Below, one piece after another: positions 1-8,552 of a DNA stretch of 64,000 nt. Position 1 is the first letter of the stretch. Every line of letters starts with the position of its first letter. The DNA is taken from contig NZ_JAWQJT010000001.1 in the NCBI RefSeq assembly GCF_033441515.1, positions 2,108,001-2,172,000 of the forward strand, in the 5' to 3' direction. Under the pieces are notes generated by a model. That model saw only the letters and a list, made by a program, of their open reading frames with translations, made no database searches and was not told where the DNA came from. The position numbers and the translations under genes are program-made. The DNA comes from Amycolatopsis solani. GTDB lineage: Bacteria > Actinomycetota > Actinomycetes > Mycobacteriales > Pseudonocardiaceae.

Positions 1-2610
1 GGCGCGCTGCAGACGTACGTGCTGCGCCTGCGCCGCGCGCTGGGCGACCAGGTGTCGATCCGCACCGAAAGCGGCGGCTACCTCATCGAACTCGACGACG
101 GCCTGCTCGACCTGTCCCGGTTCCGCGCGCTCGCCGCCCGCGGCAAGGCGGCGCTGGACCGGGGCGAGAGCCGCCAGGCGGCCGCGCACTTCGCCGAAGC
201 GCTCGAGCAGTGGCGCGGGCCGGCCCTGCTCAACGTCGAGTCCGACGCGCTCCACCGCGACGAAGCCGGCCAGCTGGCCGAAGAACGGCTGCGCGTCCGC
301 GAACAGTGGGCGGACGCGCTGCTCGAAGTCGGCGAATACGCCACCGTCATCCCCGAACTGACGCGGCTGACCAGGGAAAACCCCTTGCGGGAGCGGTTGC
401 ACGAGCAGCTGATGGCCGCGCTGTACCGCTCGGGGCGCCAGGCGGACGCGCTCGACGTGTACGGCCGGATCAGCCGGGTGCTGGCCGACGAACTCGGGCT
501 CGACCCCGGGCCGTCGCTGCAGCGCACCCGGCAGGCGATCCTGACCGGCGCCGACGAGCCCGCCCGGCTGGCGCGCTACCGGCTCGGCGCCGAACCGCAG
601 GTGCCGCACCAGCTGCCCGCCGACCTGCGGAGCTTCTCCGGGCGCGAGTGCGACCTCAAGGCGTTGCACGCGCTGCTGCCGGAGGCGGTCGACGCCGGCG
701 CGTCCACGCCGATCGCGTCCGTCGAAGGCATGGGCGGCGTGGGCAAGACGACGCTGGCCGTGCACTTCGCGCACGAGATCGCCGACCGGTTCCCCGGCGG
801 GCAGGTCTACCTCAACCTGCGGGGGTACGGCCCCGGCGAGCCGGTCGAGCCGTCGACGGCGCTGGAGGCGATGCTCACCGCGCTCGGCGTGCCGTGCGAC
901 GCGATCCCGGCCGACCTCGACGGCCGCGCGGCGAGCTGGCGCACGCACACCGCGGGACGGCGGCTGCTGGTCCTGCTCGACAACGCCAACCGCACCGAGC
1001 AGGTGCGCCCGCTGCTGCCCGGCCCGGGCTGCCTGGTCGTGATCACCAGCCGCTGGCAGCTGCGCGCGCTGGTCGCGACGCACGGCGCGCGGCGGATCGC
1101 GCTGGAGGAGCTCGGCGACGAGGACGCCGTCGAGCTGCTCGCGGCCACGATCGGCGTCGAGCGGGTGGCCCGCGACCCGGCGGCGGCCGAGCGGTTCGTG
1201 CGCTACTGCGGCGGGCTGCCCCTGGCCATCCGGATCCTCGCGGTGCGCGCGGCGCAGTTCCCCGACCTGCCGCTCGACGAGTTCGCCGGTTCGCTTTCCG
1301 GCGACCTGCTCGGCTCGTTCGACCTCGCCGACGGCGAAGGGACGAACATCCGCTCGGTGCTTTCGTACTCGTACCAGGCATTGCAGCCCCCGGCGGCGCG
1401 GCTGCTGCGGCTGCTCGGCCTGGCCACCGGCGCCGACTTCACCGCGCCGGTGGCGGCCGCGGTCGCCGGTCTGGACCTGGCGACGGCCCGTGCGGTCCTG
1501 GAGACCTTGGCGTCCGCGCACCTGCTCGCCCAGCCGCGGCCGGGCCGCTACCAGTTCCACGACCTGATCCGGGCGTACGCGGGCGAAGTCGCGTCACAGG
1601 TCGACTCGGCTTCGCAGCGATCCGAGGCGCTGGACCGGTTGCTGGGCTGGTACCTGGCGTCGGCGCTGGACGCGTCCCGCCGGATGCGCCCGGAGCGCTA
1701 CTACCGGCTGCTGGAACTCGACGACCTCGACGGCGGTCTGACGTTCACTTCCCACCACGAGGCCCTCGACTGGTTCGTCGAAGAGTCCGGGAACCTCATC
1801 GCCGCGGTGCACCTCGCGCGGCGCCTCGGCCGCGACGACGTCTGCTGGAAGCTGGCCTGGCTGCTGCAAAGCTACTTCGTGACGCGCTCGCGGCTGGACG
1901 ACTGGCGTTCGGTGTTCACGGTGGCGCTCGAAGCAGCCCGCTCGAGCGGCCACCGCCCCGGCGAGGCGGGCATCCTCAGCGGCCTCGGCGTCGTCAACGG
2001 CGTCGCCCGGCGGTACGCGGAGTCGCGGAGCTACCTGGAGCAGGTGCTGGCGATCCAGCGCGAGCTCGGCGCGCGGGAGGGCGAAGCGCGGGCGCAGTAC
2101 AACCTGGCGCTGGCTTCGCACAACCTGGACGAGTACGCGGTGGCGTACGAACACGGCAAACAGGCCCTGGAGATCGTCCGCGAGCTGGGGATGGGGCAGT
2201 TCGAAGCGAGCGTGCTGCGCGCACTCGGCGACGTCTGCACGTCGATGGGCGACCACGAGCAGGCCCTGCGCCTGGCCGACGCGGCACTGGCCGTCGTCGG
2301 CGCGGACGGTCAGCCGGTGGACACCCGCTTCACCCAGCACACCCGAGGGCTGGCCTTGATCGGCCTCGGCCGGTTCGACGAGGGCATCGCGTGCATCCGC
2401 GACTCGGTCTCGATGTTCTTCGAGATGGGCGAGCAGTACGAGGCCGCGGACGTCCTCGCCCAGCTGGGCACCATTTATGCGAGGTATGGCGAAGTGACGT
2501 TGGCCCGCGAGTGCTGGCTCAGCTCGGTCCGGCTGCTGACGGAACTGGGCCACCCCGACGCGGACGACGTCCGCGCCAAACTGGCGGCGCTGGTGAGTAC
2601 GGGAGGGTGA
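1..2610 (+). CDS. AfsR/SARP-type transcriptional regulator, 5' truncated
   Basis: The reading frame is open from base 1 (GALQTYVLRLRRALG...), so the true start and most of the winged-helix DNA-binding domain lie before the window; the GTG at 19 is internal. What remains is 869 residues. A bacterial transcriptional activation (BTAD) domain covers about residues 40-185. An NB-ARC/STAND ATPase follows, with Walker A GMGGVGKTT near 240, LLVLLDN near 325 and a GGLPLAI motif near 405. A C-terminal TPR-like helical array covers about 540-865. This is the AfsR/DnrI architecture, in which an NTP-switched sensor controls binding to direct repeats and often secondary metabolism. The target genes cannot be inferred here because the downstream gene is convergent. 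Confidence 0.9.
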   Translation, partial: GALQTYVLRLRRALGDQVSIRTESGGYLIELDDGLLDLSRFRALAARGKAALDRGESRQAAAHFAEALEQWRGPALLNVESDALHRDEAGQLAEERLRVREQWADALLEVGEYATVIPELTRLTRENPLRERLHEQLMAALYRSGRQADALDVYGRISRVLADELGLDPGPSLQRTRQAILTGADEPARLARYRLGAEPQVPHQLPADLRSFSGRECDLKALHALLPEAVDAGASTPIASVEGMGGVGKTTLAVHFAHEIADRFPGGQVYLNLRGYGPGEPVEPSTALEAMLTALGVPCDAIPADLDGRAASWRTHTAGRRLLVLLDNANRTEQVRPLLPGPGCLVVITSRWQLRALVATHGARRIALEELGDEDAVELLAATIGVERVARDPAAAERFVRYCGGLPLAIRILAVRAAQFPDLPLDEFAGSLSGDLLGSFDLADGEGTNIRSVLSYSYQALQPPAARLLRLLGLATGADFTAPVAAAVAGLDLATARAVLETLASAHLLAQPRPGRYQFHDLIRAYAGEVASQVDSASQRSEALDRLLGWYLASALDASRRMRPERYYRLLELDDLDGGLTFTSHHEALDWFVEESGNLIAAVHLARRLGRDDVCWKLAWLLQSYFVTRSRLDDWRSVFTVALEAARSSGHRPGEAGILSGLGVVNGVARRYAESRSYLEQVLAIQRELGAREGEARAQYNLALASHNLDEYAVAYEHGKQALEIVRELGMGQFEASVLRALGDVCTSMGDHEQALRLADAALAVVGADGQPVDTRFTQHTRGLALIGLGRFDEGIACIRDSVSMFFEMGEQYEAADVLAQLGTIYARYGEVTLARECWLSSVRLLTELGHPDADDVRAKLAALVSTGG

Positions 2611-2612
2611 GC

Positions 2613-2664
2613 GGCGGACCGCTCGCGTGCCGACCCCCAGCGACAGCACGCAAGCCGGTCCGCC
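2613..2664. terminator. Long hairpin between convergent genes
   Basis: GGCGGACCG (2613-2621) pairs with CGGTCCGCC (2656-2664). An inner arm GCGTGC (2625-2630) pairs with GCACGC (2646-2651). It lies 3 bases after the AfsR-type stop and before the convergent DUF72 stop. It has no U-tract, so its role as a bidirectional terminator is inferred. Confidence 0.5.
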
Positions 2665-2714
2665 TGCCCGGTGAGTCAAGCGGATCCCGCTCACTGTCCA
2701 CTCACTCTGTCCAT

Positions 2715-3551
2715 TCACTGCCCGCGAATCCCGAGCAGCTCGGCGAGGCACTCGGCGTTGCGCGGCGCCTGGACCTTGACGTCGTTGTCGAAGTAGACGT
2801 GCACGTCCCGCCGTCCGCCGTCGTGCCAGCGCTCGATCTTGTCGGCCCAGACGCGGAGTGCTCGGTCGGAGTAGCCGCTGACGTAGAGCTCTTCGTCGCC
2901 GTGCAGCCGGACGTAGCTGAAGTCCGAGGTCTGCTCTTCGAGGAACGGCCACTTGCCCGCGGTGTCGGCGACGACGAGGGCGATGTCGTGCTCCCGCAGC
3001 AGGTGCGTCGCTGCGGGCTGGGCGAAGCTGGGGTGCCGGACTTCGAGCGCGTGCTTGAGGGGTCTTTTCGGGCCGCTTTCGAGGTAGGGATCGCTTTTGA
3101 GGTTGCCGTCGTGCTTCTTGGCCAGCTCGACGGCGTCGGTGGTGGTGCGGGGCAGGAGCGCGAAGAAGTTCGCGAGCCGATCGGGGTCGAACGCCAGCCG
3201 CGGCGGGAGTTGCCAGAGGAACGGGCCCAGTTTCGCCCCGAGGGCGAGGACCCCGGAGGCGTAGAAGTTCGCGAGCGCGGTCTCGACGTCTCGGAGCTGC
3301 TTCATGTGCGTGATGAAGCGACCACCTTTGACGGCGAAGAGGAAGCCGGCCGGGGTCTCGTCGAACCACGCGCGGTAGCGCTCGGGGCGCTGGAGCGAGT
3401 AGAAGGAGCCGTTGATCTCGACGGCGTTCATCTGGCGCGAGAGGTATTCGAGCTCGCGGCGTTGGGCGAGCCCGGGTGGGTAGAAAACCCCGCGCCAGGG
3501 CGGGTAACGCCACCCCGAGGTCCCGATCCGGATTTCGGCGATCGTCCTCAC
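2715..3551 (-). CDS. DUF72 family protein
   Basis: The product is 278 residues if it starts at GTG 3551, which follows an AGGAAGG stretch and gives the family's usual N-terminus, MRTIAEIRIGTSGWRYPPW. The frame stays open upstream to 3977, but that part is low-complexity and not family-like. DUF72 (YecE-like) proteins adopt a TIM-barrel fold and their activity is unknown. Family-typical stretches are EINGSFYSLQ near residue 45, FAVKGGRFITH near 68 and FVRLHG-like SYVRLHGD near 205. The gene is convergent with the AfsR-type regulator and about 450 bases downstream of the DUF4253 gene on the same strand. Confidence 0.85.
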   Translation of the reverse strand: MRTIAEIRIGTSGWRYPPWRGVFYPPGLAQRRELEYLSRQMNAVEINGSFYSLQRPERYRAWFDETPAGFLFAVKGGRFITHMKQLRDVETALANFYASGVLALGAKLGPFLWQLPPRLAFDPDRLANFFALLPRTTTDAVELAKKHDGNLKSDPYLESGPKRPLKHALEVRHPSFAQPAATHLLREHDIALVVADTAGKWPFLEEQTSDFSYVRLHGDEELYVSGYSDRALRVWADKIERWHDGGRRDVHVYFDNDVKVQAPRNAECLAELLGIRGQ

Positions 3552-4005
3552 CGCCTTCCTGTGCCCGTTCCCGCGGCAGGTGATTCCCGGTCGGAGGCGC
3601 GCCGAAACGCGGCGCCGGTCGGACTGGCGGACCGCGGGTCGGGACAGGTGACCTGAGTTGGGGGACGGCCGTCTCAAGGGGCCTTTGAAGCGTTTGCTCA
3701 CAGCACCGCCGGGGTGGGTTGGGGTGTCGGGTGGTTTGGGTGCGCGGGGCGCTCGGGGATGGTGGTTGCGCGGTTTTCGGGCTGGGAAAGGGAAGTCGGC
3801 TGGTCCGCTCTGGCTCGCGGAGCGGAGCTGCGGCCTGGCCGGGGTGCCGCCGCCCCGGAGCCGCTGCCCGGCTGGGCTTCCGTCGGGCTGGAGCCGCCGC
3901 TGGGCACTAGAGCTGGCGCCGGGCCGGAGCCGCTGCCAGCCCGGAGCCGCCGCCCGTCCGGATCCCTTGCCCCGCAACCGACCTCTCTCCGGTGCCGCTC
4001 TCCAC
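3552..4005. other. Gene-poor 454-base stretch with GGAGCCGC-rich imperfect repeats
   Basis: No credible gene is seen. From about 3856 to 3960 the plus strand carries at least four imperfect copies of a GGAGCCGC(T/C)GCC unit. Near 3671-3690 there is a short near-palindrome (TCAAGGGGCCTTTGA). Open frames here have no ribosome-binding site or family-like sequence. The region must hold the promoter and leader of the DUF72 gene. Confidence 0.4.
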
Positions 4006-4767
4006 CTACGCCCAGGAGAACCTCCAGTGCCGGGACTGCACCAACCCCGACGCGTACTCGCGCAGGTTTCCCGGCTGCCCGGCGAACGTCGGCAAGCTGA
4101 ACGCCCGGTGCTCCGCCGCCACCGTCAGTGCCCTCGCCTGGTTCCTGGGTGGGGCCGCCACCGACAGCTCGATCGCGTCGAAGCCCAGCACCACCAGCGT
4201 TGCTCCGAAGCGGTCCTCCCAGCTGCGCAGCACCGCCGACAGCTCGGCCACCTGGTCCGTGCACTTGATCATCCCCGTCCAGCCCAACAACGCAGGGATG
4301 TCGGCCGGGCGCTCGGTCTGGACCAGGCCGAGCCGGTGCGGGGCTCGGGTGGCCAGGATCGAACCCGTGTTGCCCGCTTCCGCCAGTGGGTCCGACTTGC
4401 GTGGGCTTCGCTTCGCCAGCCCGGGGAAGCGGGCGCCGAACGGGCGGAGGCAGGCGCCGTCGCAGCAGGAGGTGTCCCACCAGCGGGCCAAGGCCGCCGC
4501 CGGGTCGGCGGACGGGACGCGGTGGCCGGCCGGGGCCAGGCGGCCGCGGTCGTCGATCCAGTCCTCGCCGTTCGCCGCGAAGCGCTGGTCGTGGGGGATC
4601 AGCACCGGCCACAGGCCCGACCGCTCGAACTCGGCCACGCAGCCGAGGTAGCGCTCTGGCCGGGTCAAGGGCAGGTCGGACACCCACAGCCGGCCGTGCC
4701 ACGACCCCGGTGGCAGGGTCTGGACCGGCGGCGCGGGCGTACCGGGGCGGAGCGGTGCGATCGTCAT
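4006..4767 (-). CDS. DUF4253 domain protein
   Basis: The product is 253 residues, from ATG 4767 with GAGGGGA seven bases upstream. The C-terminal third has the DUF4253 signature: LGFDAIELSVAAPP near residue 190, then ALTVAAEHRAFS near 208 and a terminal basic-aromatic stretch (SRHWRFSWA). The N-terminal half has short Trp/Pro-rich motifs (RLWVSDLPLTRPERYLG). The family is cytoplasmic and has no established biochemical function. No neighbour suggests a role, and the gene appears to be monocistronic. Confidence 0.8.
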   Translation of the reverse strand: MTIAPLRPGTPAPPVQTLPPGSWHGRLWVSDLPLTRPERYLGCVAEFERSGLWPVLIPHDQRFAANGEDWIDDRGRLAPAGHRVPSADPAAALARWWDTSCCDGACLRPFGARFPGLAKRSPRKSDPLAEAGNTGSILATRAPHRLGLVQTERPADIPALLGWTGMIKCTDQVAELSAVLRSWEDRFGATLVVLGFDAIELSVAAPPRNQARALTVAAEHRAFSLPTFAGQPGNLREYASGLVQSRHWRFSWA

Positions 4768-5018
4768 GGACGTCCCCTCGAACTTGTGTTCGGCTACTGC
4801 TCCTCGAACAGTAGTTCGAGGGTCCGACAATTTCCAGCGATTCCCCCGCTCATCCGTTCGAGTGAATCCGCAAATCCCCAGGTCAAAGCCATGAGCGAGG
4901 CTCGTGAGGTGGAAGTTGCTCCTGTGACGATTCGCTGGGCCGAAGGGGTGGCCGGGCGGAGAAGGTGCGAACCGGAGGGAGCCTGCTTACAGTCCACGTC
5001 GAGGAGAGGGGGCAGCCG

Positions 5019-5627
5019 GTGACCGACGACTGGGTGCCGGTGGAGCACCGGTTCGCCGGGCTCGACCGGCGGACGTTCAAACCCGCCTTGACGGCGCTCG
5101 GCGTCGCGCTCGTGCTGATCTACGGCCTCCCCGCGCTCGACGCCGCGATCCCGTGGCACAACGAGGTCGAGGCCGGCGACGTCCTCGACCTCGGCGGCGG
5201 CGCGACGGCGGTCCCGCCGGTGGGCTGGCAGCTCGAGAGCGGCACCCTGACCGGCTCCGCGGTGACGGCGAGCCCCACGACCCTGCAGGTCACGCTGGCC
5301 ACCGGCGGCGCGACCATCGACCTGCGCGGCGTGCCCTACACCGGGTCGGCGGACGCCTTCCTCGACCAGGTCGAACGGTCCGAGGGCGACGCGCCGGGCG
5401 TCGACGCGGCGCGGGGCAGCGTCACCACCGCCGCCGGGCTGACCGGGGTCGTCCAGGCCGGGACCGGGCCGGGCGGTGACGCGCTCGACGTCGCGTTCAA
5501 GGTGCCGCAGGCCGACACCGCGCCGGCGCTGCTGGTCCGCGTGCGCACCGCGCCGGACCAGTTCGAACGCCATCGCGACGAAGTGACGGCGTTCCTGCGC
5601 AGCATCGCCCCGGGCCCGGCCAAGTGA
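5019..5627 (+). CDS. Membrane-anchored protein of unknown function, coupled to PrsW-type protease
   Basis: The product is 202 residues from GTG 5019, with GAGGAGAGGG eight bases upstream. A single hydrophobic segment (ALTALGVALVLIYGLPAL, about residues 24-42) follows a basic cytoplasmic N-terminus. The remainder is extracytoplasmic and is predicted to be beta-rich, with no recognisable motif or catalytic signature. Its stop overlaps the GTG start of the PrsW-family gene (GTGA), so translation is coupled. A natural inference is that it is a substrate or partner of that protease, but nothing in the sequence proves it. Confidence 0.75.
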   Translation: MTDDWVPVEHRFAGLDRRTFKPALTALGVALVLIYGLPALDAAIPWHNEVEAGDVLDLGGGATAVPPVGWQLESGTLTGSAVTASPTTLQVTLATGGATIDLRGVPYTGSADAFLDQVERSEGDAPGVDAARGSVTTAAGLTGVVQAGTGPGGDALDVAFKVPQADTAPALLVRVRTAPDQFERHRDEVTAFLRSIAPGPAK

Positions 5628-6754
5628 ACGGCAAGGCGGCCCAACTGGCCGCGATCGAGGAGTCGGGCTGGGGCGTGCCGTTCCGCTTCACCCAGCCGCA
5701 CAACCTGGCCTTCTGGGTGTACCTGCTCGGCCTCGGCGGTGGCGCGCTGGCGATCGTGCGGTACTTCGGCACCAGCGGCTTCTACGCCCCGGCGCTGACC
5801 GGCGGCGTGCTGTTGTTCGCGCTGTACCTGGTGCCGTGGTTGTTGTTGCTGCGCCGTCAGAACCGCTACACCGCCCAGCCGGGCGGGCTCCTCGCGGCGG
5901 GCTTCGCCTGGGGCGGCGTCGCCGCGACGTTCTGGATCGCGCTCCCGGCCAACACCGCGCTGCTGGAGATCTGGGCGAAGGTCGGCGGCACCGCCTTCGC
6001 CGGCGACTGGGCCGCGGGCCTCAGCGCCCCGATCACCGAGGAATGGGGCAAGGCGCTCGGGCTCGTCCTGCTGATCGGGCTCGCCCCGCGGCTGGTCCGC
6101 AGTGCCTACGACGGTTTCATCATCGGCGCGTTCATCGGCCTGGGCTTCCAGGTGTTCGAGGACGTGCTCTACGTCTACAACGGCGCCGCGCAGACGTTCG
6201 GCGCGAACCAGCTCGGCACTTCGCTGCAGGTGTTCCTCGTGCGCGGCGCGTCCGGGGTGGTGTCGCACGCGCTGTTCAGCGCCATCTTCGGCGCCGGGCT
6301 GCTGTGGGTGCTGGGCCGCGCGCGGGGCGAGCGCCGGGTGGTGCTCGGCGTGCTGACCATGGCGATGGCGATGGCGTTCCACTTCGCCTGGGACGACATG
6401 ACCGGCCTCGGCGGCGGTGGCCCGCTGACGGTGGTGCTGCCGTTCGCGATCGCGGCCGTGGAGCTCGTCGCCCTGTTCGCCGTGCTGCGCCGGGCCGCCC
6501 GCCGGGAGCGGAGCTGGATGCGGGACCTGCTCGGGCCGGAGGTCGACGCCGGGGTGGTCACGCCGGCGCTGCTCGACGCGGTCAGCGGACTGCGCAAGGA
6601 CCGCGAGAAGTTCCGCAAGCAGGTGCACAGCCGGCGCCGGTCGCGCCACCTCCTCGACGCCGCGGGCGACCTCGCGCGGGAGATCTCCCGCGCCGGCGGC
6701 ACCGAGACCGCACGGGTGGCGCACGCCCGTGCCGAACTCGAACGGCTCACCTGA
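5624..6754 (+). CDS. PrsW-family intramembrane metalloprotease
   Basis: The product is 376 residues with about eight membrane helices. The conserved metal-site motifs of the PrsW family are present: ITEEWGKA (EExxK) near residue 140, GFQVFEDVLY near 173, SHALFSAIFG near 210 and FHFAWDD near 248. Members cleave membrane proteins such as anti-sigma factors within the bilayer. The C-terminus (about 290-376) is a soluble, basic and charged tail. GTG 5624 overlaps the stop of the upstream single-pass protein. No anti-sigma/sigma pair lies nearby, so the coupled upstream protein is the best candidate partner. Confidence 0.88.
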   Translation: MNGKAAQLAAIEESGWGVPFRFTQPHNLAFWVYLLGLGGGALAIVRYFGTSGFYAPALTGGVLLFALYLVPWLLLLRRQNRYTAQPGGLLAAGFAWGGVAATFWIALPANTALLEIWAKVGGTAFAGDWAAGLSAPITEEWGKALGLVLLIGLAPRLVRSAYDGFIIGAFIGLGFQVFEDVLYVYNGAAQTFGANQLGTSLQVFLVRGASGVVSHALFSAIFGAGLLWVLGRARGERRVVLGVLTMAMAMAFHFAWDDMTGLGGGGPLTVVLPFAIAAVELVALFAVLRRAARRERSWMRDLLGPEVDAGVVTPALLDAVSGLRKDREKFRKQVHSRRRSRHLLDAAGDLAREISRAGGTETARVAHARAELERLT

Positions 6755-6755
6755 T

Positions 6756-6808
6756 GCCCTGAAGGGGACTTTCCGCTCATCTCATGAGCTGAACGTCCCC
6801 TTCAGGGC
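6756..6808. terminator. Perfect 14-bp inverted repeat at convergent gene ends
   Basis: GCCCTGAAGGGGAC (6756-6769) and its perfect complement (6795-6808) flank a 25-base loop. The repeat starts two bases after the PrsW stop, and the XPB gene converges on it. It is probably a bidirectional terminator. Confidence 0.7.
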
Positions 6809-6830
6809 GCGTTAGGGTCGAGCGGGTCCG

Positions 6831-8477
6831 TCACAGCGGGCGGAGCAGGTCGTCCGCGTCCACGATGTGGTACGCGTACCCCTGCTCCGCGAGGAACCGC
6901 TGCCGGTGGGCCGCGTACTCCGTGTCGACGGTGTCGCGCGAGACGATCGAGTAGAAGTGCGCCTGCCTGCCGTCGCCCTTGGGGCGCAGCAGCCGCCCGA
7001 GCCGCTGGGCTTCCTCCTGCCGGGAGCCGAACGTGCCCGAGATCTGGATCGCCACCGACGCTTCGGGCAGGTCGATCGAGAAGTTCGCGACCTTCGACAC
7101 CACGAGTGTCCGGATCTCGCCGCGGCGGAACTTGTCGAACAGCTCCTCGCGCTCCTTGTTGCGGGTCGCGCCCTGGATGACCGGCGCGTCGAGTTCGTCG
7201 CCGAGCATCTCCAGCTGGTCGAGGTAGGCGCCGATGACCAGCGTCGGCTCGCCGGCGTGCTTCTGCACGATCGACTTGATCACCGGGGTCTTCGTCAACG
7301 CCGTCGCGGCCAGCTTGTAGCGCTCGTCGGCTTCGGCCGTCGCGTACTCGAGCCGTTCGGCGTCGGTCAGCGTCACGCGGACTTCGGTGCACTCCGCCGG
7401 CGCGATCCAGCCCTGCGCCTCGATGTCGCGCCACGGCACGTCGTAGCGCTTCGGGCCGATCAGCGAGAAGACGTCGCCCTCGCGGCCGTCCTCGCGCACC
7501 AGTGTCGCGGTCAGGCCGAGGCGGCGGCGCGACTGCAGGTCCGCCGTCATCCGGAACACCGGGGCCGGCAGCAGGTGGACCTCGTCGTAGACGACCAGGC
7601 CCCAGTCGCGCGAGTCGAACAGCTCCAGGTGCTTGTACTCGCCCTTGGTCTTGCGGGTGATCACCTGGTAGGTGGCGATGGTGACCGGCCGGATCTCCTT
7701 CTTCTCGCCGGAGTACTCGCCGATCTCCTCCTCGGTCAGCGACGTCCGCGCGATCAGCTCGCGCTTCCACTGCCGCCCGGCGACCGTGTTGGTCACCAGG
7801 ATCAGCGTCGTCGCCGCGGCCTTCGCCATCGCCGCCGCGCCGACCATCGTCTTGCCCGCGCCGCACGGCAGCACGACGACGCCGGAGCCGCCCGCCCAGA
7901 ACGCCTCCGCGGCTTGGCGCTGGTAGTCGCGCAGCTGCCAGTCCGTCTCGTCGAGCGCGATCGGGTGCGCCTCGCCGTCGACGTACCCGGCGAGGTCCTC
8001 GGCCGGCCAGCCGACCTTCAGCAGCGCCTGCTTGAGCCGCCCGCGCTCGGACGGGTGCACGATGACCGTGTCCTCGTCGATCCGGGCGCCGAGCATCGGG
8101 CTGATCTTCTTGTTCCGGATCACCTCGGTCAGCACCGCGCGGTCGGTGGTCGACATGACCAGCCCGTGCGCCGGGTGGTTGGCGATCTGCAGCCGCCCGA
8201 ACCGGCCCATCACGTCGACGACGTCGATCAGCAGCGGCTGCGGCACCGGGAAGCGGGAGTACGTCGTCAGCGCGTCGACGACCTGCTCGGCGTCGTGGCC
8301 GGCGGCTCGCGCGTTCCACAAGGCCAGCGGCGTGATCCGGTAGGTGTGCACGTGCTCCGGCGCCCGTTCGAGCTCGGCGAACGGCGCGATGGAGATCCGC
8401 GCGTCGTCGGCCTGGGGGTGGTCGACCTCCAGGAGCACGGTCTTGTCGGACTGGACGATCAGCGGGCCATCAGTCAC
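6831..8477 (-). CDS. XPB/ERCC3-type DNA repair helicase
   Basis: The product is 548 residues, the size of actinobacterial XPB. The N-terminal XPB/Ssl2-type domain (about 1-170) precedes a superfamily 2 core. Walker A is CGAGKT at 205-210, the DEVH box is at 298-301, motif III is GLTATLVREDG at 321, and motif VI is QRLGRLLRPKG near 500. Family proteins unwind DNA 3'-5' in nucleotide excision repair-like contexts. The start is GTG 8477. TATAAC lies seven bases upstream, which would make the transcript leaderless. The divergent neighbour is an LppU-like protein, and a second protein with XPB-like domains is encoded at 33783-36020. Confidence 0.92.
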   Translation of the reverse strand: MTDGPLIVQSDKTVLLEVDHPQADDARISIAPFAELERAPEHVHTYRITPLALWNARAAGHDAEQVVDALTTYSRFPVPQPLLIDVVDVMGRFGRLQIANHPAHGLVMSTTDRAVLTEVIRNKKISPMLGARIDEDTVIVHPSERGRLKQALLKVGWPAEDLAGYVDGEAHPIALDETDWQLRDYQRQAAEAFWAGGSGVVVLPCGAGKTMVGAAAMAKAAATTLILVTNTVAGRQWKRELIARTSLTEEEIGEYSGEKKEIRPVTIATYQVITRKTKGEYKHLELFDSRDWGLVVYDEVHLLPAPVFRMTADLQSRRRLGLTATLVREDGREGDVFSLIGPKRYDVPWRDIEAQGWIAPAECTEVRVTLTDAERLEYATAEADERYKLAATALTKTPVIKSIVQKHAGEPTLVIGAYLDQLEMLGDELDAPVIQGATRNKEREELFDKFRRGEIRTLVVSKVANFSIDLPEASVAIQISGTFGSRQEEAQRLGRLLRPKGDGRQAHFYSIVSRDTVDTEYAAHRQRFLAEQGYAYHIVDADDLLRPL

Positions 8478-8490
8478 AACTACTGTTATA
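8477..8490 (-). promoter_or_regulatory. Possible -10 element giving a leaderless XPB transcript
   Basis: On the minus strand TATAAC (8490-8485) is followed by seven bases and then the GTG start. No Shine-Dalgarno sequence is present. Transcription from this -10 would begin at or next to the start codon. A clear -35 is not visible. Confidence 0.35.
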
Positions 8491-8552
8491 CGTGCCTCGC
8501 TCGCGGCCGGCGTCGACGGGACGAGGTGCCGAGGGGATCACTGGAGGGCACG

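Noticed and set aside
210..3656. 1148-residue plus-strand open frame over the AfsR and DUF72 genes
   Set aside because: Composition is Arg/Ala/Gly/Pro-rich, with no domains and no ribosome-binding site; it is a shadow of the AfsR frame and the antisense of DUF72.
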